Shown here: one piece after another, positions 44,799 to 52,562 of the stretch
Layout of the letters: the number at the start of each line of letters is the position of its first letter
Numbering within the stretch: the first letter of the stretch is position 1
Assembly (NCBI RefSeq): GCF_000993825.1
Contig: NZ_CP011114.1
Span: 372,001-436,000, forward strand
Direction of reading: 5' to 3'
From: Paenibacillus durus ATCC 35681
Lineage (GTDB): Bacteria; Bacillota; Bacilli; Paenibacillales; Paenibacillaceae
Length of the DNA stretch: 64,000 nucleotides
The notes under the pieces: model-generated
What the model saw: only the letters and a program-made list of their open reading frames with translations
Told to the model about the DNA's origin: nothing
Database searches by the model: none
Translations under genes and position numbers: made by a program

Positions 44799-44892
44799 AG
44801 GGGCTGGCGTGGATAACAGCTGTGAAGCAAGCAGCCGGAATACAGCCGCTTTTTGACAAAAATTGCCCCATAAAATGTTGAGGATGATTCAC

Positions 44893-45993
44893 ATGAAAAT
44901 TGCGATAGCGCATGATTACTTAATCCAAATGGGCGGGGCGGAGAGAGTGGTGGAGGTCTTTCACCATATGTATCCGGAAGCTCCGATCTTCACGACGGTT
45001 TTTAACGGAAGCCGCCTGACCGAGAACCTCAAGGACGCGGATATCCGGGCCTCCTGGCTGCAAAAAATTCCGGGAGTGAAGGACAACTTTAAAGGGGTGC
45101 TGCCGCTTTATCCCATGGCTATTCGCGATCTGGACTTCCGCGGGTTCGATATCGTTCTGAGTTCCAGCAGCGCGTTCATGAAGAGCATTCAGGTGCCCAA
45201 GCGCACATTTCATCTCTGCTACTGCCACACCCCGATGAGATTTGCCTGGGACTATGACACCTATATGGAACGGCAGTCGAACTCGGGTCTATTCAAAAGA
45301 GTGCTGAAGCTCTACATCCAGCAGCTCAAAATGTGGGACCAGCGGACTTCCAAAAATGTGAACCAGTTTGTAGCCAACTCATCCGTTGTCAAGAGCCGGA
45401 TACGGAACTACTACCACCGGGATGCCGATGTCATCTTCCCGCCCATCAATACATCCCGGTTCACCAGTTCAAGCTCCATCGGCGATTATTATCTGATCGT
45501 CTCCAGGCTCGTGTCCTACAAGCGGATCGATCTGGCGGTGGAAGCCTTCAACCGCAACGGGCTGAAGCTGCTCATCGTCGGCGACGGTCCCGACCGGAAA
45601 CGGCTGGAGGGAATGGCCAGGAGCAATGTGAAATTCCTCGGCCGCCTTGAAGACGCTGAGGTCAACGGGCTGATGTCGCAGTGCAGGGCATATATTTTTC
45701 CTGGGGAAGAGGATTTCGGCATCACGCCGCTGGAGGCGAACGCCGCAGGAAGACCGGTTATCGCTTATCAGGCGGGCGGGGCGCTGGACACGATTGTCCC
45801 TTATGTCAACGGCGTATTTTTCAAGCGGCAGGAGGTCGAGGATCTGCTCCAGGCCATCGCCGAAGTGGAATCGTATGCATGGGACGTCGGAAAAATTATG
45901 AAGCACGCGCAGAAATTCGATGAACAGACTTTTATGGTGCAGTTCAAGCAGTATGTCGAACAGGCGTATGTCAACTTTTTAAAAGGAGGATGA
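44893..45993 (+). CDS. Family 4 glycosyltransferase
   Basis: A GT-B enzyme of 366 residues with a distinctive N terminus (MKIAIAHDYLIQMGGAERVV), LCYCHTPMRFAWDYD (about 108), NSSVVKSRIRNYYHRDADVI (about 166) and a donor site at YLIVSRLVSYKRIDLAVEAF (about 199). The final motif reads EDFGITPLEANAAGRPVIAY (about 275-294), in which EX7E is E-D-F-G-I-T-P-L-E. This subtype often acts as a mannosyltransferase in EPS clusters, in keeping with the GDP-mannose gene nearby, but specificity is inferred. Start set nine bases after GAGG. Confidence 0.92.
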   Translation: MKIAIAHDYLIQMGGAERVVEVFHHMYPEAPIFTTVFNGSRLTENLKDADIRASWLQKIPGVKDNFKGVLPLYPMAIRDLDFRGFDIVLSSSSAFMKSIQVPKRTFHLCYCHTPMRFAWDYDTYMERQSNSGLFKRVLKLYIQQLKMWDQRTSKNVNQFVANSSVVKSRIRNYYHRDADVIFPPINTSRFTSSSSIGDYYLIVSRLVSYKRIDLAVEAFNRNGLKLLIVGDGPDRKRLEGMARSNVKFLGRLEDAEVNGLMSQCRAYIFPGEEDFGITPLEANAAGRPVIAYQAGGALDTIVPYVNGVFFKRQEVEDLLQAIAEVESYAWDVGKIMKHAQKFDEQTFMVQFKQYVEQAYVNFLKGG

Positions 45994-45997
45994 TGAT

Positions 45998-47338
45998 ATG
46001 AATCTGGCGGTAATCGGCACCGGCTATGTCGGCCTCGTATCCGGCGTATGCTTCACACTTGGGGGTAACCACGTCATTTGCGTCGACAAGGATGAGGACA
46101 AGATAGCCAAACTGAAACAGATGAAGTCGCCAATCTACGAACCGGGAATCGAGACACTGATTGAAATGAACCTGAAAGAGGGAAGATTGCAATTCTCCTC
46201 CGATATTCAGGAGTCGGTGCGCCGCTCGGATATCGTCATTCTCGCCGTAGGAACGCCTTCTCTTCCGAACGGCGAAGCGAATTTGCAGTACATTGAAAGC
46301 GCGGCGGCGGATATCGGACGGGCGATGGAGGGCTATAAGATCATTATGACGAAATCGACCGTTCCCGTAGGAACGAACGAGAAAATCCGTCAGATTATCG
46401 CCGCTAACACCGGGTATCCGTTCGATATCGTGTCAGCGCCGGAATTCTTAAGGGAAGGCTCGGCCATTCAGGATACACTGCATCCCGACCGGATCATTAT
46501 CGGTCTGGACAATCCGGCCTTGGAGCCTGTCATGAGGGAGCTTCATCAAGGATTCACCGACAATATTGTCGTCACCGATATCCGCAGCGCAGAGATGATC
46601 AAGTACGCATCGAATGCTTTTCTGGCGACGAAGATCTCGTTCATCAATGAGATTGCCAATATTTGCGAAAAGGTCGGCGCGGATGTGACCGAGGTGGCCG
46701 AGGGAATGGGTCTGGACAAGCGGATCGGTTCGTCCTTCCTTCAAGCCGGTATTGGATACGGCGGCTCCTGCTTCCCTAAAGACACGAAAGCGCTGATTCA
46801 GATCGCCGGTAATGTCGATTACGAGTTCAAACTGCTTAAATCGGTGGTGGAAGTCAATCAGGGCCAGCGGTATATGATCATCGCCAAGCTGCATGAATCG
46901 CTTGGAAGCCTGCATGGCGCGAGTATCGGCATCTGGGGGCTTGCCTTCAAGCCGAATACGGACGACGTACGCGAATCGCCGGCAAGGGAAATCATTGAGG
47001 CGCTAGTGACGGAAGGCGCGCACGTGAAGGTGTACGATCCGATCGCCGCGGATAATTTCCGCCAGCAGTACAATCACCCGAACATTCAATGGTGCGCTGT
47101 GGCGGAGGAAGCAGCGTCCGGCAGTGACGCGCTCTGCCTGCTGACGGACTGGGGCGTATTCAAGGATATCAATCTGCATCTGGTATCCGCGAGCATGCGC
47201 AAGCCGATCCTGATCGACGGCCGCAATGTATACTCCAAGGAGCAGATCGAAGGAACCGGGCTGGAATACTATTCGGTAGGACGCCCTCGAATGGGCGGGC
47301 TCAGCGGCTATTCTCCGAGTGTGGCGGGGGCGGTATAA
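45998..47338 (+). CDS. ugd: UDP-glucose 6-dehydrogenase
   Basis: A cytoplasmic enzyme of 446 residues oxidising UDP-glucose to UDP-glucuronate with NAD. The Rossmann site is GTGYVGLVSGVCF (about 7-19); the catalytic Cys258 is in GYGGSCFPKDTKAL. The catalytic Glu and Lys regions (PEFLREGS, YASNAFLATKISFINE) are intact, as is the C-terminal domain (GLAFKPNTDDVRESPA). It predicts glucuronic acid in the EPS and uses the product of galU from the same cluster. RBS AAAAGGAGG. Confidence 0.96.
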   Translation: MNLAVIGTGYVGLVSGVCFTLGGNHVICVDKDEDKIAKLKQMKSPIYEPGIETLIEMNLKEGRLQFSSDIQESVRRSDIVILAVGTPSLPNGEANLQYIESAAADIGRAMEGYKIIMTKSTVPVGTNEKIRQIIAANTGYPFDIVSAPEFLREGSAIQDTLHPDRIIIGLDNPALEPVMRELHQGFTDNIVVTDIRSAEMIKYASNAFLATKISFINEIANICEKVGADVTEVAEGMGLDKRIGSSFLQAGIGYGGSCFPKDTKALIQIAGNVDYEFKLLKSVVEVNQGQRYMIIAKLHESLGSLHGASIGIWGLAFKPNTDDVRESPAREIIEALVTEGAHVKVYDPIAADNFRQQYNHPNIQWCAVAEEAASGSDALCLLTDWGVFKDINLHLVSASMRKPILIDGRNVYSKEQIEGTGLEYYSVGRPRMGGLSGYSPSVAGAV

Positions 47339-47423
47339 CCGCCTCCCCGCACGAAGCACGACAACGCTTGTTACGCTTCGGTTCTTCACGGCCATATCAT
47401 GACCATTTAGGGAGGGTACATTT

Positions 47424-48797
47424 ATGAAATTGGTGCTTTTATCTGGCGGTTCGGGAAAACGGCTGTGGCCTCTGTCCAATGATTCACGTTCGAAACAGTT
47501 CCTGAAGGTTCTGGAAAGCCCGCTCGGCGAACCTGAATCGATGGTCCAGCGGGTATGGCGGCAGCTGGGAGAAGCGGGGCTCGCGGAATCGTCGTATCTG
47601 GCGACAGGACGCGGACAGGTGGAAATGATTCAGAGCCAGCTCGGCACGGACGTGAAGATTATTATCGAGCCCGAACGCCGCGATACCTTCCCGGCGATTG
47701 CGCTTACGGCCGTCTATCTGTATTCGGTAGAGGGCGTGCGGCCGGATGAGACGGTGGCGATTCTGCCGGTCGATCCTTATGTGGAAGGCTCCTTCTTCGG
47801 ATCGGTTTCGCAGCTTGAGCAGGCGCTGGACGACAGCGGCGCGAACCTGGCGTTGATCGGCGTCGTGCCGGAGCTGCCTTCGGAGAAATATGGCTACATT
47901 ATCCCTTCGAGCGCTGAAGCTCGGGAGAATGGAGTCATGCCGGTGAACGGTTTCCTTGAGAAGCCGGACCGCCTGCGCGCCGAAGAGCTGATTGGACAGG
48001 GCGCTTTGTGGAACTGCGGGGTATTCGCCTTCCGGCTCGGATACCTGCTTGATATTTTGCAGCAAAAAGGGCTGCCCTTAACCTACGAGGAGCTGCAGAA
48101 GCAGTACAAACTGCTCTCTTCGATCAGCTTCGATTATGAGGTAGTTGAACGCGAGGAAAAAATCGTTGTTCAACCGTACGACGGATTCTGGAAGGACCTG
48201 GGCACTTGGAATACGCTGACCGAAGAGATGGCGAGCAACCAGATGGGCAAGGGCGTTCTGACCGAGGATTCCTCGACAAGCTGCCTTGTCAACGAGCTTG
48301 ATATTCCGATCACGGTAATCGGTGCTCAGGATCTGATTATCGCCGCTAGTCCGGACGGCATTCTCGTTACTCACAAATCGGAAAGCCCGCGTATCAAAGA
48401 GGTGCTGAAGGGCACCGAGCAAAGACCGATGTACGAGGAACGCCGATGGGGCCACTACCGGGTGATCGACTATGTCAAATACCGGGAAAGCAGCGAAGTG
48501 CTGACCAAGCGGATTTTTATCGCAGAGGGAAAAAATATCAGCTACCAGTACCATCTCAAGCGCAGTGAAATCTGGACGTTCATCAGCGGGGAAGCCAGCA
48601 TCATCCTGAATGAAAAAATGCATAAGGTAAAAGCGGGAGATGTTGTGCGCATACCGGAAGGGACGAAGCACAGCATTCTGGCTCTGACCGATGTGGAGTT
48701 CATCGAAGTGCAGACCGGATCGGAGCTCGTGGAAGAGGACAATATCCGCATTACGCTGGATTGGAAGGACATTGAACTGCAGCAGTTTATTTCTTAA
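47424..48797 (+). CDS. manC: Mannose-1-phosphate guanylyltransferase with C-terminal cupin
   Basis: A 457-residue enzyme making GDP-mannose from GTP and mannose 1-phosphate. The N-terminal nucleotidyltransferase has LSGGSGKRLWPLS and SKQFLKV (about 5-27), VDPYV (about 117) and FLEKPDR (about 178). The C-terminal cupin (about 355-450: YQYHLKRSEIWTFISGEA, AGDVVRIPEGTKHS) is the type II mannose-6-phosphate isomerase module, so it may also make mannose 6-phosphate. It provides mannose for the EPS. RBS GGGAGGGT. Followed by a riboswitch-controlled mannanase gene. Confidence 0.94.
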   Translation: MKLVLLSGGSGKRLWPLSNDSRSKQFLKVLESPLGEPESMVQRVWRQLGEAGLAESSYLATGRGQVEMIQSQLGTDVKIIIEPERRDTFPAIALTAVYLYSVEGVRPDETVAILPVDPYVEGSFFGSVSQLEQALDDSGANLALIGVVPELPSEKYGYIIPSSAEARENGVMPVNGFLEKPDRLRAEELIGQGALWNCGVFAFRLGYLLDILQQKGLPLTYEELQKQYKLLSSISFDYEVVEREEKIVVQPYDGFWKDLGTWNTLTEEMASNQMGKGVLTEDSSTSCLVNELDIPITVIGAQDLIIAASPDGILVTHKSESPRIKEVLKGTEQRPMYEERRWGHYRVIDYVKYRESSEVLTKRIFIAEGKNISYQYHLKRSEIWTFISGEASIILNEKMHKVKAGDVVRIPEGTKHSILALTDVEFIEVQTGSELVEEDNIRITLDWKDIELQQFIS

Positions 48798-48942
48798 AAA
48801 TGATAGATAAAATCATTAATTAACCATTTTTGTGAACTACTAAACAGGTCTTTTGACCCATTTATTGAGGATTTATGCAAAATAGACTTCATGAATAATT
48901 AAATAACGTCGATATGTACGGTAGAAGGCTAAGCCTTCCACT

Positions 48943-49022
48943 ACGACAAAGGCAAACCTATCGTGAGGTAGGGACGCAAAGCCATAGGGCCTCTTATTTC
49001 AAAGAGGAAGCCTGGTTACCGA
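48943..49022 (+). promoter_or_regulatory. Cyclic-di-GMP-I (GEMM-I) riboswitch
   Basis: All core parts of the class I aptamer are present in order: GGCAAACC, a short stem capped by the GNRA loop GTGA (CCTA-TC-GTGA-GG-TAGG), GGGACGCAAAGCC, a second stem (CCTCTT ... AAGAGG) and AGCCTGGTTACCGA. The ribosome binding site AAAGGA of the mannanase gene begins right at its 3' edge, so translation control is likely. Just upstream, 48925-48942 folds as GAAGGCT/AGCCTTC; its CTTCC half could pair with the GGAAG of the ribosome binding site as an alternative fold. Confidence 0.92.
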
Positions 49023-49029
49023 AAGGAAG

Positions 49030-50799
49030 ATGGAATTGAAAGTTCACCGTATGTATCGACTATTCTTTTTTATGCTATCCCTGTGTCTGCTCTGGACATT
49101 TGTCCTGCCCGCGGGTTCAGGAAGCCCGGCGATTGCTTCGGCTGCGGAGGCTCCGGGGCGCCCGGTCAACCCTGATGCTTCTCCCGAAGCGGTCAAGCTG
49201 CTGAGCTACCTGTACTCGATTTCCGGAACCCGCATTATTACCGGCCAGCATGATTATCTGGAAAGTCCGGACGAGTTCAACAACAAGCTTCAAGTAACGA
49301 GCAGCAGGTATGCAGCCCTCCATGGATATGAGCTTGGGGCGATTAACGGGCAAACGGATGGCGCCGTGACATGGCTGCGGCAAAATGTCGTCAGCAGCGC
49401 CATCCAGTGGTATAAGGCCGGCGGTATCGTCGCCATGACGTATCATGCGAATCTTCCCGGTACGGCTTATGACTGGGCGAACGTGCAAAAATCGCTGTCC
49501 CAGGCCGATTTTGACAAGTATGTCACGCCTGGAACTGCGCAGTACAACAGCCTGATCACGGAGCTCGACAAAGTGGCGGTATCGCTGAAAACTCTGCGTG
49601 ATGCCGGGGTGCCTGTACTGTGGCGTCCGTACCATGAAATGAACGGCGATTGGTTCTGGTGGGGCAAGAAGAACAATTTTGCAGCTCTGTGGAATATTAT
49701 GTATGACCGTTTTGTTAATGTTCATAAACTTAACAATCTGCTGTGGGTATGGAGCCCGAACGCGCCGAACAGCTGGGCCGATCCTTACGTCAAGACCTAT
49801 CCCGGTGCGGATAAGGTAGACATTCTGGCGGCGGACATTTATAACAAGGATTTCAATCAGTACTATTATGACAGCTTGTTGACTCTGGCTGCCGGCAAGC
49901 CGATTGCCATTGGTGAGAGCGGCGAAATGCCCGATCCGGCGATGCTGCCCAAATCACAGAGCAAATGGGTCTTTATGATGACTTGGGGCAAAATGCTGTA
50001 CGAGAACAACAGCACTACAACCATTAAGAGCTTTCTGAACAACGGGTTTACGTTAACCCGCGATGAGATCATTACGGGAATGGCTTCGTTTACGGTGTCG
50101 GCAGCATTACCAAGTCCGACACCTAGCCCGACGCCATCACCATCGCCGAGTCCGACGCCATCGCCGAGCCCAACGCCAACGCCGAGTCCAACACCGTCAC
50201 CGACGCCGAGCCCAACACCAACGCCGACGCCGAGTCCAACACCGGCTCCGACTCCGGCTCCGATTTTTCAGCCGATAGGAGAAGGTTCGGGGACGCTGGA
50301 TCATGCGAATGACCCGGGCGGCACGGAACCAGCACCTTCGGTCACGCCGGAGCCTTCGCAGCCCCGCAACGGGCTGATTGGCGAATATTTCTCCAATATG
50401 CAGCTTTCCGGAACGCCTGCGCTGGTAAGGGAAGAATCGGCCATCGATTTTAACTGGGGAGCCGGAACACCGGACAGCTCTTTCGGCCCTGACTATTTTT
50501 CCGTCCGTTGGAGCGGTAAAATCAAGGCACGCTATACCGAGAACTATTCCTTCTATACAAGTTCGGATGATGGCATACGGTTATGGGTCAACGGGACGCC
50601 CGTCATTATCAGCTGGTCCGCTCAATACGGAGTAGAGCGGAAGGGAAGAATCGATCTGGAAGCCGGGAAACTGTACGACATTAAAGTAGAATATTACGAT
50701 AATACGGGGAGCGCCAAAGCTCGTCTGATGTGGGAAAGCCCAAGCCAAATTAAGGAAACCGTTCCCGCGAGCGCGTTTTATCTTTCCGGATCGCTTTGA
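49030..50799 (+). CDS. Secreted GH26 endo-beta-mannanase with Pro/Thr linker and PA14 domain
   Basis: An exported enzyme of 589 residues: signal peptide about 1-40, GH26 catalytic domain about 45-355, a PSPTP-type linker about 361-415 (encoded at 50113-50270) and a PA14 carbohydrate-binding domain about 445-585 ([29 protein letters not shown]). Catalytic acid/base Glu203 is in [15 protein letters not shown]; nucleophile Glu296 is in IAIGESGE. It should cleave beta-1,4-mannosyl linkages in mannans or in the cell's own EPS. It is headed by a c-di-GMP-I riboswitch. The ATG is only two bases from AAAGGA; an in-frame TTG six bases later is better spaced and may be the true start. Confidence 0.92.
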   Translation: MELKVHRMYRLFFFMLSLCLLWTFVLPAGSGSPAIASAAEAPGRPVNPDASPEAVKLLSYLYSISGTRIITGQHDYLESPDEFNNKLQVTSSRYAALHGYELGAINGQTDGAVTWLRQNVVSSAIQWYKAGGIVAMTYHANLPGTAYDWANVQKSLSQADFDKYVTPGTAQYNSLITELDKVAVSLKTLRDAGVPVLWRPYHEMNGDWFWWGKKNNFAALWNIMYDRFVNVHKLNNLLWVWSPNAPNSWADPYVKTYPGADKVDILAADIYNKDFNQYYYDSLLTLAAGKPIAIGESGEMPDPAMLPKSQSKWVFMMTWGKMLYENNSTTTIKSFLNNGFTLTRDEIITGMASFTVSAALPSPTPSPTPSPSPSPTPSPSPTPTPSPTPSPTPSPTPTPTPSPTPAPTPAPIFQPIGEGSGTLDHANDPGGTEPAPSVTPEPSQPRNGLIGEYFSNMQLSGTPALVREESAIDFNWGAGTPDSSFGPDYFSVRWSGKIKARYTENYSFYTSSDDGIRLWVNGTPVIISWSAQYGVERKGRIDLEAGKLYDIKVEYYDNTGSAKARLMWESPSQIKETVPASAFYLSGSL

Positions 50800-50900
50800 T
50801 ATAGGGTCGCTTTGATATATATATATATTTTGCGAATATTCTGGTGTGGGCCGCCGATATTTTGAAAGTATAACCTAATTCAGTTCATTAGAGCCTTGAC

Positions 50901-50928
50901 AGCCCTGCTTACTTTTCAGCAGGGCTTC
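50901..50928 (+). terminator. Hairpin between the two GH26 genes
   Basis: Perfect 9-bp stem AGCCCTGCT with AGCAGGGCT, but only TCTAAG follows; it may attenuate rather than terminate. The gap also has a short direct repeat TCGCTTTGATATA at 50790 and 50808. Confidence 0.5.
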
Positions 50929-51021
50929 TAAGCTATCGAGCTCTTTTTTGGATAATGGCCGTTATTTCCGGCATCCGGAAGACGAACATTCGGGGGCGAC
51001 AATCCAGCTTAAGAAAGGAAA

Positions 51022-52518
51022 ATGACATTGAATATATTCCGTAAACAGCGGCTGTTCGTTGTGACTATGCCCTTGATATTGCTTGCCGCTATACTGCCCT
51101 GGGTAAACACCGATAACATCTCCCCGGCAGTACCAAAAACCGTCTCGCCGGTTAATTCATCCGCTTCAGCAGAATCGCGGAATTTGCTTGAATATCTGGT
51201 GAACTTAAGCGGAAACGGCCTGATCTCCGGCCAGCATGATTATCTGGAAAGCCCCGATGAGTTCACTGGCAAGCTGAAGAAGGCGGCTGGAAGCGATGCC
51301 GTGCTTCACGGCTACGAGCTCGGAGCGGTTAACGGCCAGTCGCCCGGCATGATTGACCGCCAGCGCGAGGCGGTAGTGAAGAGCGCCATCAACTGGTATA
51401 AGAGCGGCGGTATTGTAGCCATGACGTTCCATGAGAACCTTCCCGGCACATCTCCGACCTGGTCCAATATATCCAAGAGTTTGAGCCAGAGCGATTTTGA
51501 TGCCTATGTGACACCCGGCACAGCCCAGTATGACATGCTGATTGCCGACCTGGACAGGACAGCCGTATATTTGAAGCAGCTGCAGGCCGCCGGGGTTCCC
51601 GTATTGTGGCGTCCGTACCATGAAATGAACGGCGATTGGTTCTGGTGGGGCAAGAAAAATAATTTTTCTGCTCTCTGGAATATCATGTACGACCGATATG
51701 TGGGTAAACATAAATTGAACAACCTGCTCTGGGTATGGAATCCGAATGCGCCCAACGGGTGGGCCGACGCCTATGCGCCTTATTATCCGGGGGCGGATAA
51801 GGTCGATATTTTGGCGGCAGACATTTATAATAACGACTTTCAGCAGACTTATTATGACAGCCTGTTGACGCTGGCGGACGGGAAGCCGATTGCCATAGGG
51901 GAAAGCGGGGAGCTGCCTGATCCCCAACTGCTTGCCAAGAGCCAGAGCAAGTGGGTCTACATGATGACTTGGGGCAAAATGCTGACCGAGAACAACAGCC
52001 AGCAGAAAATAAGCAGCTTCATGAGCGCGGACTATACGTTGTCCAAAGACGATTTTATCCGCATGACGAACTGGCAGCCTGAAGCCGCCGGAAATGGGCT
52101 GAAGGGAGATTATTTTAGCAATAAAGACCTGAAAGGCAAACCGTTCTTAAGCAGAACCGACGCAAATCTCAACTTTATCTGGCATGATGCCCCGCCGGCC
52201 AACGGCATGGAGAGAAACTTCTATTCCGTGCGCTGGCAAGGCCATGTCCAGGCTCCCGTCACGGGCAGCTACACCATTAAGGCGGTGTCCGACGACGGAG
52301 TGCGGGTATGGATCGGCGGAAAACTCATTATCGACAGCTGGGTGCCGCAGAACGATGTTGCCCGGGAAGGAAGCATTTGGCTGAAGGGGAATACCCGTTA
52401 CGACATCAAGGTGGAGTACTTTGAGAACAAAGGGAAGGCCGATATCAAGCTGCTCTGGAAAGGGCCGGATCGGCAGGAGGAGGTCATTCCCCCTAATGTG
52501 CTGTTTCTTCCCAAATGA
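51022..52518 (+). CDS. Secreted GH26 endo-beta-mannanase with PA14 domain (paralogue)
   Basis: An exported enzyme of 498 residues, a clear tandem paralogue of the preceding mannanase: signal peptide or anchor about 1-35, GH26 domain about 50-350, PA14 domain about 358-495 (GLKGDYFSNKDL, YTIKAVSDDGVRVWIGG) with almost no linker. Acid/base Glu201 ([15 protein letters not shown]) and nucleophile Glu294 (IAIGESGE) are intact, so it should be active. The start shows the same pattern as its paralogue, AAAGGA-AA-ATG with an in-frame TTG six bases later. No riboswitch precedes it; it probably depends on read-through from the riboswitch-controlled gene. Confidence 0.92.
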   Translation: MTLNIFRKQRLFVVTMPLILLAAILPWVNTDNISPAVPKTVSPVNSSASAESRNLLEYLVNLSGNGLISGQHDYLESPDEFTGKLKKAAGSDAVLHGYELGAVNGQSPGMIDRQREAVVKSAINWYKSGGIVAMTFHENLPGTSPTWSNISKSLSQSDFDAYVTPGTAQYDMLIADLDRTAVYLKQLQAAGVPVLWRPYHEMNGDWFWWGKKNNFSALWNIMYDRYVGKHKLNNLLWVWNPNAPNGWADAYAPYYPGADKVDILAADIYNNDFQQTYYDSLLTLADGKPIAIGESGELPDPQLLAKSQSKWVYMMTWGKMLTENNSQQKISSFMSADYTLSKDDFIRMTNWQPEAAGNGLKGDYFSNKDLKGKPFLSRTDANLNFIWHDAPPANGMERNFYSVRWQGHVQAPVTGSYTIKAVSDDGVRVWIGGKLIIDSWVPQNDVAREGSIWLKGNTRYDIKVEYFENKGKADIKLLWKGPDRQEEVIPPNVLFLPK

Positions 52519-52562
52519 GAACATTGTATCTAACCGACTTCTAGAGAAAGTGAGGACAGGGA

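Noticed and set aside
50113..50270. Repetitive tract that might look like a CRISPR or tandem-repeat array
   Set aside because: It encodes the Pro/Ser/Thr linker of the mannanase in frame; there are no spacers or constant repeats.
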